64,000 bases of DNA from Drosophila pseudoobscura (lineage: Eukaryota; Arthropoda; Insecta; Diptera; Drosophilidae), in contig NC_046681.1 of the NCBI RefSeq assembly GCF_009870125.1, positions 26,372,001 to 26,436,000 of the forward strand, read 5' to 3'. The notes below the pieces were generated by a model that made no database searches, was not told the DNA's origin, and saw only the letters and a list, made by a program, of their open reading frames with translations. This document shows positions 1 through 13,470 of the stretch, piece by piece (within the stretch, counting starts at the first letter, position 1; the number at the start of each line of letters is the position of its first letter). A program made the translations under genes and the position numbers.

Positions 1-3000
1 CTCCGGTGAAACAGAAATGGATAAGGGAAAAGGGATCCAAAGTGGGTCAAAATGTATAGAAAAATGTATAAAAACAGTTCCAATTGATTAAGGGCAGGCG
101 AACCCACAGGCTGGCTAATGAGGCATCCACATGGAACACATTCCAAATGCTGTAAATGATGTAATTCTAATTCAAATTCGAATTGAAACAGAAATGGAAA
201 TCGACTGGAAATGTAAGCAATGCTAACGAGGGAAAGCAGAACAATCAAATGGTGCGCCTCACTGGAGCTGTCAAACGGAAAATGGGAAATGAAGCTGTCA
301 ATTAAAGTCGGAGGATCCATCCCCCATCGATTCTCCTCTGGAGAGAGCACCAGAGTCTCATGAAGGGAATCCCCGATTGAATATGCAGCCAACTTTGTCC
401 AGGATAAATATTTGGAGCTGGCCAAATGAGGCGGAGGTGGCAAAAAGGGGTGAAGGCGGAGGTGGAGCGGGGTAAACAAAGCAAATGAAAACGAACATGA
501 AAAGCTGCCGCAATTTGTTGCAAAAACAAAGAAAACTTTTCCAAACTGGAAGGGAAATGCAACAAAGTGAGTGCCAAAGAGTGGGGGAGAAAGAAGAAGT
601 GAAATGCAGCTTGGGAAATATTCAAATGTCTTCCTCTTGGCCCCCTTTGGCCTGTGTCTTCGGCTCTCTTTTTTTTTCTTCCGCTTTAACTGCAATCAGC
701 CACGACTTTTGCAGTTGCCTTTTGATGGGGCTTTATAAAAAAGGAGCAGGGAGCGTTGACAGGAGTAGGCACAGAAGAGAGAGAGAAGGTAAAGAATAAA
801 TATATTTCTCTTTTTTTGAACTCTTTCTGTCTCGCTTGCTTTGTCTGGCGAATAATGACGGTGAGAGAGGAGTTGGAGGAGACACTTGCCCCATCTTGTT
901 TACAACTTGAGAGTGACTTTTATTGCCTCCCATTTTGATTTGCATTTCGGGGGAGTCCCCAAACGGCACATAATTGAATGTTGCAGGAGGAAGAGTGTCG
1001 CAGAAAGGAATAAAATGGGTTCTAAGTGATGCTGCATATAGAGATCGATACATGATCGCACTTCCATTCAAATTATTCACATCCAAGGAAAGAAGCATCT
1101 TCAGAGTAAATGAAATGCGTTTCTCTCCATGCGATTCTCCTCGAATCAGTTTGCTTTGGCTTCATTTGCTTCTGCCACATGGAACAGTAGCTCTGAATGT
1201 GGAATCATAAAACTAAGTGCTCCCATCCATCCCTCTCCCTGTCTTTATCCCTTAAACTATTCCCCCCCCCCTCGCCCCTTTCCGACTGTCCTGAAACTGT
1301 ACTTCCTGCGATGCTTGTGTGAATCCTTTCATATCATATTCAACCAAAGGAAAACGCAACTGAAAGGAAAATGCGGCTAGACGGGAGCCAGGAGATGGGA
1401 AAAGGGAGCAGGAACAATGAAGACGACGGGGAGAGAGGTTAGTGGGCAGCGGGGAGTGTGGCAGGCAGTGAGGCGGATGACTCCAGACGGTGAAGGGGAG
1501 ATGTGAGGCAGTGTCAGGATAGTAGTCAACATTTGCTGACTTAGCTGCAATTATGGCAGATATTTTTATGAACTTGATGTTAACCCACACCCACACTGAG
1601 ATACAGATACATTCTCACACATGGAAAGATATAAAGAGAGAGACAGAGTGAGAAGAGGAGAGGGGAGATATGGCAAGTGTCCTGAATGGGAGATAGGAGT
1701 GTGGCTAAAGGCCAAGCGATGCATGGAAAAGGAAGATGAAGATGGAAATGTCAGTCGGAAAAACATCCTCTTCAAAAGTTGGTGGCGTTGCTGCAGACCT
1801 TGTGAACATGTCGAAAGAAAACATTCTGTAGTCTTGCCGTTAAAAACTTAAAGGATAACAAAATAGGATCTGCCGCTTATATTGTCCTGTTGTTGCCGCT
1901 GTTCCCCGGCGCCAATCGCTGCACCCTTTTTAGGCCAACTGCCCCCATCCTTCTAAAATGCATTATCTCCTTTTCATTGAGGCAAGTATTTTCAATGTTT
2001 CATCATTCCACAAACATAATGGGTAATTTTCTCATTTCCCTATGCTCCTTCTCACCTCCAAATTGCATAATTAATTCCACTTTGTTGCCGTTTTTCTTGT
2101 GATGGATGTTGCTGTTGTTTCTGCTGTGGATTCTGGTGGCATTTCGAATGAAAATAAAAGAGGTGTCCACCGGAAAAAACCACACAAATTTCCGCCAGCG
2201 GCCGCCAACAAAAAAGCAAAAGTTAATTGTTCAAATATTTCCAGAGCACACATGCAACGCCCTTTGACCTCCTGCCACCCTCTTCCTCTCAATCCAACCT
2301 CCAAAAGCAACAATGAGAAGGGGAAAATCCGAGCTCCGCTTGAGTGTGCCACAAAATGTTGCGCCTCTCCTTCTGCGTCCGCTCCTCCTCCTGGAATGAT
2401 TCACGTACCCGTTGAACAGCGAAAATGTTGGTTGTTGTTTTTGTGCTCATAGAGGAGGGGGGATGAAAATGAAGGGGAAAAGGCCTCTTCCTTTGTGGAA
2501 CACTACATTGCAGAGGGAACAACAAGTTTGGAGTGGGGTTTCATCTCATTTTCCATCACATATTCTTCGCTTTTAATTCGAGTCTCAATAAAAATCATCA
2601 GCAATTCATTTTCACGGCGCTCCAAACCGGTGACCGAATTTCTGGGAGTTCTCCAGTTTTATTCCTCTTTAAGCGCCGCTGAGAGCAGAGCAGAGCCATG
2701 AAATTCCGTGTCATAAAATTAAATTTCTCTGCTATTAATTCCATGCTACAGGACTCTTCCTCAGGTCCTTGGCTATTGGACTTCTTCAAGGGAGAACTTT
2801 TGGTGGAATTTTATTCGCTGACCCGGAATGACATTCGCTTCGATTTCTCCGCCTCTCTCTCCTGCCCTCATTTTGTTGTATTTTCTTAAATTTATTTATC
2901 TTTTTTCGGCCATGTTTCTCAAGATTCTCTTTATCCCTGTCTCTTCTTTTCTCTTGAACTTTTCTCTATTCTTCGTCGCACTTCCTGTCGCCTGTTAATT

Positions 3001-6000
3001 GTCTTTAAATTGCTGTTGGAAATGTAGGGAGGAGAGAGAGAAAACTTCGATTTCTGTTTATCTTTGGCCATTTCAAATGAATTTTCTTGGAAATTTATTG
3101 CTGCGGAAATTAAAGGAAGTTTTCCACGGGAAAAAGGATCTCTGAGAGGGTGTCTAGCTGGGGGAGTTTCAGGATTAACGAGAGTCATCTCTTATATAGA
3201 AATAGTTCGCCATTCGAGGATTAATTGCTCATCTGCAATCATCGGAATGAACCACCCAGCAATTGCCAAATTATCCACCAGAGTTCCCATAAATATATAG
3301 GATCCATTTATGGTTCTCCCTCTCTCTTCTCTAGTTAGAGTCCCCGTCTCTGCGCATAAAACACTCTCCGAGAAACAACAAGGAGAGGTTCTATATATTT
3401 ATATTTCTTTGCTGCGTTTTCATGGCCGATTTTTATCATCACGAACATTGAAAATTTACGAGTTTTCACAGAGCATAAATTCTGTGTTTTTTCTCGCAGC
3501 TTTTATTATCTGCAGAATATTTTATACGCAGCAAGTGGCGCATCGTAGGGATACTAGAGAGTGGGGGGTATCTAATGGATACATGAACCCAAATTGAGTC
3601 ACTTTGCATAGACCAAAGCAATCATCATCCCCGCGTCATCTCGATGGAAAGCTTCATTTGGAAAAAGCAAAGAAAATGTGCGAACAAATAATGATAAAAG
3701 GTAAAAAATGCACTCAGAAGGGAGGGGGGCAGGGGCAGGGGTAAAGGAAATGCTAAGTGTAACTTATTATGGGAGAGATTTCTCCCCCCTCAGAGATGGT
3801 GGAGTGGCAAACTTTTCGCTCAACTTTCCCAGCTCTCAGCTGCATGTGTTGTATGCTTTGCGGCGGCCGAAAGAAAGCATGAAAAATGCCCGAATGGGGA
3901 GGACGAACTGGGAGGAAGGCAAGGAAAATGTTGGGAAACTGGAGCTCCGAGTAAACAGGCAAAACTAATTTTAAATGTCCTGCATAGAGGGAGGAGAACT
4001 CTCTCTGTCGTTTGATAGCGGTGCAAAATGTTGGCACTTTGTCTCCTGACAGCCTGGATCATCAATTCCCGCAACTGCTGCACTCGCTCATCTCTCTCTG
4101 AACGATCTCTGGGAGACTTCTCCCAAGTGAAGGTGGAGAAACACCCAAGAGAAAGAGTAAGTTCAAGGAGCAGCAGTAAGAGTGGAAGGAGGAAGGGACA
4201 ACCGTTAACAACTTTTTCTTTTGCCAATAAATTTTCAATTTCCGCCCTGAAATTTGCAATTTATTTCACTGCAGCAGAGCTAATTTCCCCCTGACCCGTC
4301 ACCCACAGTCGCTTTTCTCCTTTGTAAGTCAATTTCTGAGAGTTTTCCGTGTCGGACTGTACGCCTTGCTATCAGATTTCCCACACGAGTAAAAAGGGGC
4401 TTACCGGGGGAAAAAAATACACCTGCAAATTGCATTGTCTGCAGAGGAGATTGCAGTATGTGGAGATCCCAACAGGATGGAATATAAGGAGGTGGAGACC
4501 CGTACAATCCTTTGCCAAGTAAACAACTTCAGGGGGGCCTTCGCTGTGGCACTCCAAGTCCCCCCTCATTCCTATCATAAATCACGCGGACAGAAATTTG
4601 ATTTGATTTGCAGAATCTGCGAAAATATTTCGTAAATATTTACCATCGCACTTTTTCACGCTTTTCCAACAGTTTTCTGGCATCTCCCGCTTCAGAGAGG
4701 GAACTTTTCCAACTGTGAAAATATTTTTCACGTTTCTCGTTTGTTTTCTTTTTGCTACTTTGTTGTGCAAATATTTTCCCACTTCGTTTGGCCCCGTTTT
4801 TGCACTTCATTTGTGTTTGAAGGGGAAGAGGGGAGTGGCTGTTTGCTTTTCTTTGATATGCGAAATTTATGCACCGATTGCATTTGAGACGAGATTTCCC
4901 ATCCCTGAAACTATGAAGAGGTCACTTCTCGAGTGCCATCTATAGAGGGGAGGAACGATAGCAGTGGGCGGAATGTCTTTTAGCTCCTACAACACTGAAG
5001 AGATCGTCCTCCTCCACTACGACAAGAAGAACTCCCTCCAGGAGGCAGTTTGATTTTAACTACTTCAGAGTTAAGTTTTCCCGCAGTCTCCGGGAATCCT
5101 TTTTCAAGCGAAACATTAAACTTTGGCACTACAGAGGAGGAAGCAGCAACAGCAGGCAACAGGGCTTACAGCAGCTGGGATAATGGCAAAACAGAACACG
5201 ACAGCAATACGAGAAAACATTTCCAATAACGCAGTGGAAAAGGTTAGGGACATTATACTGCTCCCCTCTGGTGGTGTTCTTTGGCTCAGGGACATTAAAA
5301 ATAACATTCTGAGAATATAAGCCCCGAATCACTTAGCGAATGTTGATCCTAAGCCAAAAATGGGAAAGAATAAAGAAGGGATTATAAATCGTATTACATT
5401 GCTCCATAGCCACGCCTACTACCCCACCCACCTCTAACCCTTTCCTAACTCAATTTGTCTAATTAACTTAATTTTGGTTCGGCCCACCCCAACTCTCGAG
5501 GAGCACCCCTCTCCAGCTGAAGGTCTTTCTTGCCTTAAGTCAAAGTTGGAGATTGGAATGGGAATCCCTGGGATCCTTCACACCATTCATATCCTTTTCG
5601 GGTCGTGTCTGCCTGTAATTATGTGAGCGAGATAAAAATGTGAGCGGCGTTGCCTAATTGCAGGCGGCAGTCATGGAGGCGGCTCGCGTGGCGTATGCGC
5701 AACGCGGGACAACTTATTCCCCCATTTTATTTTCCCTTTGAGATGATGGTATTTTTTCGCGTCTTATTTAAAAGAAAATCACGCACTTGGGTGGAAGAGG
5801 GTTGCAGATGGACGGAAAAGGAGTCTATTGCCAGCATTGTCAACGGAGGAAGGGAACCCCAAGGTAGAGACGTGCCTAGAGATGTGCGTTTGACGCTTCA
5901 ATGCTGCGTTTAATCAGGGATTTATATGTAGATGAGAACGAGGATGGAGAGATATCTGACAGATAACAGATACAAATGAGGTGGAGACAGGAGCAGAACC

Positions 6001-7402
6001 CTCAACCAACTCTGGCCACAAACATTTCCACGTCTCCTCTCAGCTGCAATCGTTTTGTGGTTTCTAAGAGGTGGAAGGAGGACTTCCACAGATAGGTGAT
6101 GGCGAGATACCCGCCACAATTGGAGACCATTTCGTGTTAAATAAAGCTGCAAATGCGAATCGTTGAAGTTATTTTCAGGCTCCTTCACCACGCCCGCAAT
6201 AGAAGTCCTTGCCAGAAGTCATTCCAATTATGCAGCGATGCAAATTGGATGAGCCGCAGGATGTCCTCACCCCAAAAGAATCCTCGCAGGTGCGCCTGCC
6301 GTTTGCAGTTTGTTTGTTGTGGTCAGCAATTAAAAATTTAAACTGCAATTGTGTCGTGCGGAGACTCGGCACTAATTCCAATTTCAAATGGTTCAAAGGA
6401 TACCCCCTTGGGCACAGGATGCAGCTCACTTGTTATGAGTATGCGGTTGGATAATGGATTGAATCTACTTATAAATGGACTGGCCAGAGGGCAAATACGG
6501 AGAGTACTTGAATCCTAATTGAATTCCTCTTGGACAACACTAAGCAACGATTTAATGTGAACTTAACTATTCCCCCTGACGATGCAGTGAACCAAGGAGA
6601 TAGTGACTCCCCAAATAATCAGCTTTAAAGTTTACTAAATGTTCTGTTTCCAAGAGGAAGAAAAACCTCTCGCCTATCACTAGTCGGAATGCTGCCAAAA
6701 ACAAAGTTCGAAAGCAGGAAAAAAATCACACAAAATTTAAAGTGAAGCGGGAAAGGAAAGGAAACCGGCGTTTACAGGTGACAGGTGCTAAAAGTTTTCC
6801 AGCAAACATAACTGCCACAAAAAGAGGGGGCAGGAGCAGGCGAAGAAGTGTTAACTTTGCAACAGTGTCAAAAACTGCAGTTGCATCGGCATCGAGGAAT
6901 AAGTTGAAGCCATTCGAAAGCTTGCTCCGGCCATCAGCGGCCAGAGGTGGTACCAGTCCAATCGAGTGACATCGATGGGATGTCTCGATGGGGAGTACTT
7001 TTTCTTTTCTCGAGGGGAATGCAGATTTCCAGGTCAGCCTGGGGTCATTGGATACCCTCTCACGCCCAGTCATCAATCGAGCCTAATTAAGCGAAGATTC
7101 TCTAAGAGCTTCGAGGATTTCCATCGCTCGACTGAACTGACATTCGCCTCATCACAGTCTCTTGCCCTCATCTGCGCTCGCATCTCAGCTGCTCAGTGAG
7201 GCATCAAAAGTGTCGTCTGAGATGTGGATGTGAGAGGCGATACTAATTGAATGGCATTTAATTTGCACAACTTCAGAGACTTCCACAGCAGTGCAGGCCA
7301 TCAATTTGGAATGTCTCTTAAGGGGGAAATCCTCCTCTTTTGGTTTCTGCTTGTGTGCTCAAAGAACCCTCCAAATGTGAAGTGGAAATCGCTGGGGATA
7401 AA
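1..7402 (+). repeat. Left arm of a large inverted repeat (partial)
   Basis: This block is the reverse complement of 17753-25428. Base 1 pairs with about 25428, and similarity fades near 7402 just after the shared string gctgggga. Patches compared by eye (around 1-60, 4030-4290, 5116-5330, 6210-6450) differ by only a few percent substitutions with occasional short indels, so the copies are recent or homogenised but are not the same sequence twice. The repeat is still matching at base 1, so the arm is cut by the window edge. I see no convincing gene: open frames are short and many differences between copies change the translated residue. It includes pyrimidine-rich tracts and AT-rich stretches typical of fly intergenic or intronic DNA. 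Confidence 0.93.
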
Positions 7403-7916
7403 ATCGCACTCGAAGCCTTATGCTACGTATTTTTCACAGATTTTTGATCTAAGTGCTTTTGCTGGGGTACTTATGCCTCTTCTAAGAATAATTCTCGTTT
7501 TCTTTTTCCTCTTGAAACTATTTTGATGAGCTGATCATCAGGAATGACAGCACGAAGACATTTACGAGCATGGGGCAGGAGGGGAGGAACTCCAACTCCG
7601 TGTCCATCCAATTAATTAAACGATTTAATCGTAGCAAACGTTGTACGCATTATGAGCCAGGGCACAAAGAGGTCTTTTCTGAATAGAATGTGTTTATATA
7701 CTCGCCAGCAAAACAGGGAGACATACAGGCCCGCACATGGAGTGATGGGAAAATGTTTGTTGGCCAGTGTAATTAAGCCCTTCATCAGCATTTCACCACC
7801 CAACCCGAACGATATACCCCGATCCATCTGTCCAGCCATCCTTATCGCTGCTCACATTCGTTGCCCGAAACGAGGGAAATTGCCTTTCCCATTCGAGGTT
7901 GATTCTCCGGACCGGG

Positions 7917-9156
7917 ATGTTTCGCCGTCGGGATGGTGGCTTCCGACAGAAATTAGTTCACGTCACCCTGAGGGGAGCGCTATACGGCTCATGGGTCCTG
8001 GGATTGTTCCCGTTCACCTACGACAGCTGGACGAGGAAATTGCATCGTTCAAAGTGGCTAATTGGGTATGGCATCGTCCTGAATGTGGGCATAGTTGCTC
8101 TGATCCTGGCCAACGACACGGAGTCGGAGACACCAGTGCGGATGGAGGTCTTTAAGCGAAATCCTCTGGCTGAGCGGGTCAACTCCATTCACGATTATCA
8201 CAGCCTCGTTATGTTTGCCCTAATGCTCTTGCGGTGCTACTGGAAGAGTGGGGATATTGCCAAGATCCTCAACGAGCTGATGGATCTCCAGTGGCACCAC
8301 TTTCGTCATTATCCCCTGGAGGATTGCTGCAGTTTCGATGACTTTGTCCTGCACAGGGGCTTGTCCGTGGTGCTGGAGATCTTTTCCATGCTCGTAATGG
8401 AACTGGGAATGTCTCCCAATTACAGCCCACAGCTGTTTCTAGGGACTACTGGCCTATGCATTATAGTCCTGGTGGTCCTTCTGGGCGCCTCGCACTTCCA
8501 CCTGGCCGTGGTCTACATATATCGCTGTGTGTGGATCGTGAATCGAGAGCTGCTTCGATTCGCCAACCAGTTGGCAGAGGGCGAAACTGTCGAGTCCTGC
8601 GAGGTTGACAGACTTCTCTCCCTGTACAGTCGCTTGCTGGAGCTGAACCATCGCCTGGCCGGCAACTACGACTACCAGATGGTAATGGTGATGGTGAGCT
8701 TTCTGGCCGCCAACGTCTTAGGTATCTACTACTATATCATCTTCAGCATCAGCCTGCACAAGGAGATGAACGCCATCCTGTTGTTCATTGTGCCTCAGGC
8801 CATGATCATCAACATGTACGACTTCTGGCTGGCCATCGCCGTATGCGATTTGGCAGAACGAACGGGCAGGAAGACCTCCACGATCCTCAAGCTCTTCAAT
8901 GACATTGAGAACATGGATATATCACTTGAACGAAGTGTAAGCTTAATCTACCAAGGATTTCTACTGTACAGATACTCAAGATTTATATACTTTTCTTTCG
9001 TAGATCTCGGACTTTGCCCTATTCTGTAGCCATCAAAGGTTTAGGTTTCGTCACTGCGGACTGTTTTACGTGAACTATGAGATGGGTTTCCGCATGGCCA
9101 TTACCAGCTTCCTCTACCTTCTGTTTCTTATCCAGTTTGATTTTAGTAATCTCTGA
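7917..9156 (+). CDS. Gr22e: Gustatory receptor, Gr22e orthologue
   Basis: Seven-transmembrane insect gustatory receptor (7tm_7 family), a ligand-gated cation channel subunit of taste neurons. Two exons: 7917-8936 and 9004-9156, with a 67 nt intron (gtaagc...cgtag) after a Ser codon in phase 0; the product is 390 aa. The start is the ATG giving MFRRRDGG, matching the MFxxxxG start of Gr22 proteins; the frame is open upstream but has no earlier ATG nearby. Family marks seen: GALYGSW, LFPFTYDSWTR, NDTESETP and GETVES, the CDLAERTGR block before the intron, and in exon 2 ALFCSH, HCGLFYVNYEMGF and the TM7 motif YLLFLIQF. From knowledge of the family, Gr22e is a broadly expressed bitter-neuron receptor; orthology rests on remembered motifs. 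It faces the three receptors on the other strand. About 515 nt separate its start from the left repeat arm. Confidence 0.9.
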
Positions 9157-9574
9157 AGAATGAATATTAAAGAAGCCCTCTAATTGGTTCGCACTTCTTT
9201 GTGTCGTCTGGAGTCGAGAGCTCTCCTTCTCGCGAGGAAAAGGACTTACCACTGCTGCCATGAAAAGGACTTACAAGTGACAACTGAGGATGTGACTGGG
9301 GGATGTCTGTAGGGGATGACACGCGACTTTTCCATGTTCGGGGGAACACACGTGCGACGAGAGATGCGAAAGGAGTCGTGTCTAAGTGAACGCCTTGTTG
9401 ACTTTTGAAGCCATCTCCGGGTGAGATTTGCATGTGGCGGGGGGAATGCAAACACAGCCGCAGGCCATCAGCAGCTGTGCTTCAATGGAGAACGAGTTTC
9501 AGAAATAAAAGCAGAATTCTTGCTCTCCCAAAATAAGGCTGAGCCAAAAGTCAAAAAGGGAGCACTAATGGTTC

Positions 9575-9616
9575 GGAAAAGCACTGAAATTAAGGCCAAC
9601 AAATGAACGAGTTTTC
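9575..9616 (+). repeat. Short inner inverted repeat, left copy
   Basis: Reverse complement matches 13166-13207 over 42 nt with two mismatches. It lies about 420 nt downstream of the + strand receptor, and its partner lies about 260 nt downstream of the nearest - strand receptor. Mirrored placement suggests a remnant of an older inverted duplication that included the receptor gene. Confidence 0.75.
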
Positions 9617-12600
9617 TGCTTTGCAGCTGGCTAAGAATACATGGATTTTCTGGCTGTAATCTCCACAGGGTCTCTAGAGAAAAATTAAGAGAAAAGCATG
9701 CACAAAAAAAGCCACTTCCTTTGTTGACTATGGACTCGCTGTGTTGGCTGATCTGCTAATTTGCATTTTCCAGCTAGTTTGGTTTACTTTATAGGCTTTT
9801 CCTTTCAAATAAACGAAAGTCTGTACCACGCACAGAAATACATACATATCTGCTCATAATTCTATTAACCTGATAGAGGCAGAAATAACCCCGAGGAAAG
9901 AAAACCAATTGAAAGCAACAATTAATGTGGGCTGTGCCAAAAAGTCCTGTGAAGGATCAACACTCGAGGCCAGAGATAAGCTGCATCCTACCCACTCATT
10001 GACAGGGGCCAACCGCTGTCAAAGCCAGGCACTTTCCCTCCCCCCGGAGCTACTCCCATTAGCCCCGATTAGACCCCAGGAAGACAACGCCAAAGGGGAC
10101 ATCGACAACATCGAGTGGAGCAGCAATAAAGGCCACGTCCCTCACAGCAAAAGTGCGTAAATTGATTTTTATTATCCCAGGCAGAAAAACTTCTCCTTCC
10201 CCCAAGCCCTCCCACAACACTTCGTCGAATCATTCTGCTTGGCTCCGCAAAAAGTTTCGGCCACTCTCCATTTCCTCTCTCTCCCTCTCACTCTGCTCTC
10301 TTTTATCTGCAATATATCCCCAATATAGTTGATTTATTGGCTTTATCCGGCCGGGCCTGAAATTGTTCATTGCTTTGTTTACACCATAAAAATCCTGATG
10401 AACGCATTAGTTCCCCGAAATGTTCCCTTCTAGCGCTCGTAAATTCCATCGATAATTTCATCTCGCTTCCGTTTTGTTCTGTTTTTCACTGACGGATTAT
10501 TATACCCGATATTTTTATTTTACGATTATACGAAATTGCTTTAAGGTACTGCAAATTGATATTCATCTTTGGAATTATTTTATAATATGAAAGAACATTT
10601 TTGCTAGCTTTAAAAAGCAGTCTTTAAGCAAGAAACATTTTTTGAACATTTCGCTTTCTCTTTTCTATCTGATAAGACTTTCCCTGCTGGGGTTTTATCT
10701 TTATCGCGTCCCTCCCTTTTGCGGAGATCAAGTTCACCTCAAATTACAATTTGTACAGGAAATTAATTAAAATTTGCCACAGGGCTTTCCACGAAATTGA
10801 GCTGACTGGCCATTTATTGTAATTAGACGGCAGCCCAAATTTGGCCTCGTACTCGTATTTTTTTGAGGTTTCTCTGTTGGACGTTCAATGACCCAAAGGA
10901 TTGCTGCGGACCCGAACGAAAGGCCAAAGTTTATCAGCGAATTTTTAATTTAAATTTATATGTTTTCACAGAAGCCCAATACAGGCAGAAATTTGATTGA
11001 CTCTCGAGGGGAGCGAGAGAAAGGGGAACAGTACAGTACACTTCCTTTGAACTTGGAACCAAGCTTTGGGGCCGGTCGGGATGCGAGTGAGTACTCGTAA
11101 TGAAAGGAGCAGCAACAAAGGCGACCCTCAGCCCGCAGCCCTTTCTCTAATTACGATAAATGCCCGCCAATTGTTCCATGGAATCAACCCAACTGCCTTA
11201 ATTAGTTTGCCAATGCGTTATAATTTGGCCCCCTGCCATCAATTTATATAAGCCGATCGGCCCAAGAGTTGGAAACCAAAGTTGAGCTCAGCTCCAAAGA
11301 AAAGTTTTGCGAAATTAAATAATTGGCAATTTGCTGCAAGTTGCTGGCAGTTTAAACAACAATCCAGCGACGAGCAAAAGCCGATTTGTGTGTCTCCAGC
11401 GGTAGAGAAATAGAGAAACAGTTGGGAGAAGGGGAACGGAAAAGTCAAGAGGAGCAAAGCAATTAGTCGCAAGTCTCAAATTCTGCTTAAATATTTATTT
11501 AATGAGAAATTTTTGTTGGAAAAACTTTAGTTTAATCGAAAGGAAATGAAAGAAGAAAACGAAGGACGGCTGACAGTAAGTCCTTGATAGTGAGCCACAT
11601 ATTTATTATCTGCTCTAAACGAAACCATCAGGCTGGAGAGTGTTTTAATCAACCGTCCACTATGTTACGTCGTTTCGCCATACAATTTGTAAGGTATGAT
11701 TCTGATCAACTTCCAGCAGTTCAAAAAATATAGGAACTGGACATACTTATTTTTCTGTTGAAAGAACTTCCCTTGACCTTTAACAAAAGAGCTCCTTATA
11801 GCAAGGAAAATGTTTCTTTTATGATTTTGAAAATGATAGTACCCCCTGCAAGGCCGATTACAGAACTTATCACTATGCGACGACTATTATAACTATGAGT
11901 GGAGTACATAGGTGTCATAACAGACCTACATATTTCTGCTGACAGGGCAAATCATCATAAAAGACAATATTTTTATGATTTCTTGGCCCCGGGGAAACTG
12001 CTGTCCTCGGCATTGTTCTCTCATCTCATTTCGGAACGAGAGCCATAACCAGATGCTGTCATTTTAATAAAAATATATTGAAAGCTGGCAGAAATCAACG
12101 AAGGAGCGAATCGAATCGAATTATCTGAAACATTTGACGAGTTGCTAACAGCCAGAATGTTGACCCATGGAGGGGATTTTTATTGTGAACACAAGGGAGC
12201 GGAGGAAACAGAAGTAGCGGGACAGGATTACAGGAGCAGGAGCGGGAGAGCAAGAGAGCAGGAGCGCAGGAGCAAGGCCACGTGGCCCAACAATTGGCGG
12301 ATGTCCTGGACGAAGGCAATAAATCAAATGCCTGTGCACACTATGGCTTATATTTTGTTTGCCCGCCGTGCAGATGAGCAGGAAATTTGCCAGAAACTTG
12401 GCAGGAGAGCAGCCTTTTGAATGGGTGGAAAAGAGAATCCCCTACACAGGATAATAAAAATCAATTTACGCGATTGTTTGGAGCTCTGCTGCTGCTGCTG
12501 CTTCTCTTATCGCCTCTGGCTTTGTGCTCTCCCAATAATCGAAGATAATGGGGCTGGGCCCCTCGACGGGGACCGGAGGCCTGTCACTGACAGCAATGGC

Positions 12601-12677
12601 TGCCTCCTGCCAAGGACCCACATACAAACGTACATATGTATCCTCTCTCTATCTGGGAGAGGGCATGGGTATGAGTA

Positions 12678-12708
12678 TGTGTGTGTGTGCTTGTGTCTGT
12701 GTCTGTCA
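12678..12708. repeat. TG-rich simple repeat
   Basis: Imperfect tg/tgtc microsatellite within the spacer. No flanking gene. Confidence 0.7.
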
Positions 12709-13165
12709 TTGTGTGGCTTCAGTCCAGCCTCTGTCTCCCATTGTTGTCCTAATTGTTGCTGTCAGTTGTTCGAGTATTTTCGTGTAGCCGCTTGTCCTAA
12801 ATGTAGCCGAAAGTCTGGACAAATGTTAAATTGAATCTTCCACTTAGACCAAGAATAAAATAACAGATAGAAAAGCATAAATCAAGCACTGACCGGGCGG
12901 AGAGGGCAAAGCGTATGAAACTGGAAAATCGCAGTCATGGAAATTAGCAGAGCACTGAGCACACACATCCAAAGAAAAGCCAGTACACAACTTGGCCAAC
13001 AAAGGAAAGTGGAAAGCGGAGAAAATGCACTGGGGCTGCTCATGTTAGTTTCTGCTTTGTGCACGCTCTTCTCCGCATTGTTCTCTAGAGAAGGAAAGCA
13101 GGAAGGGAATCGCCAGGGGACTGCCTTCATGGACTGCCTTAGCTAGCCAAAAAGTACTGAAAGCT

Positions 13166-13207
13166 GAAAACTCGTTCATTTGTTGGCCTTAATTGCACTG
13201 CTTTTCC
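13166..13207 (-). repeat. Short inner inverted repeat, right copy
   Basis: Inverted partner of 9575-9616: 40 of 42 positions match, including gaaaactcgttcatttgttg. It is downstream of the - strand receptor that ends at 13471. Confidence 0.75.
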
Positions 13208-13470
13208 ATGCTTCTCTTTAGACTTTAGACTCTTTTGACTTGTGTTCCTCTTTTTGGCTTCTTACAAAGTGTTCTTTGAAAGGGAGTATTTCTTTTATTG
13301 CTATCCTGCGGCCATGTTCCGATTTCTTTACATATCCTAGCTTGGGCTCTGATTGCAAGTCATTCACTTTGAGCCAACTTACAGCTTAGGGCTTAGAGTT
13401 TATTTCCCGTTGACTAGGGAGGCATAACGCCTGGCTGTTACTTTTAATGATGTGTCCTGCATAGATGGAA

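Larger units (their letters stand above)
9157..13470. other. Non-coding centre of the palindrome, between convergent receptor genes
   Basis: About 4.3 kb without a supportable gene. It contains AT-rich stretches, pyrimidine-rich runs near 10260-10310, a TG-rich simple repeat at 12678-12708 and the mirrored 42 nt element described separately. The longest open frames (137 aa at 12421-12834) cross the simple repeat and have no family features. No tRNA or other RNA gene was recognised. Confidence 0.6.
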
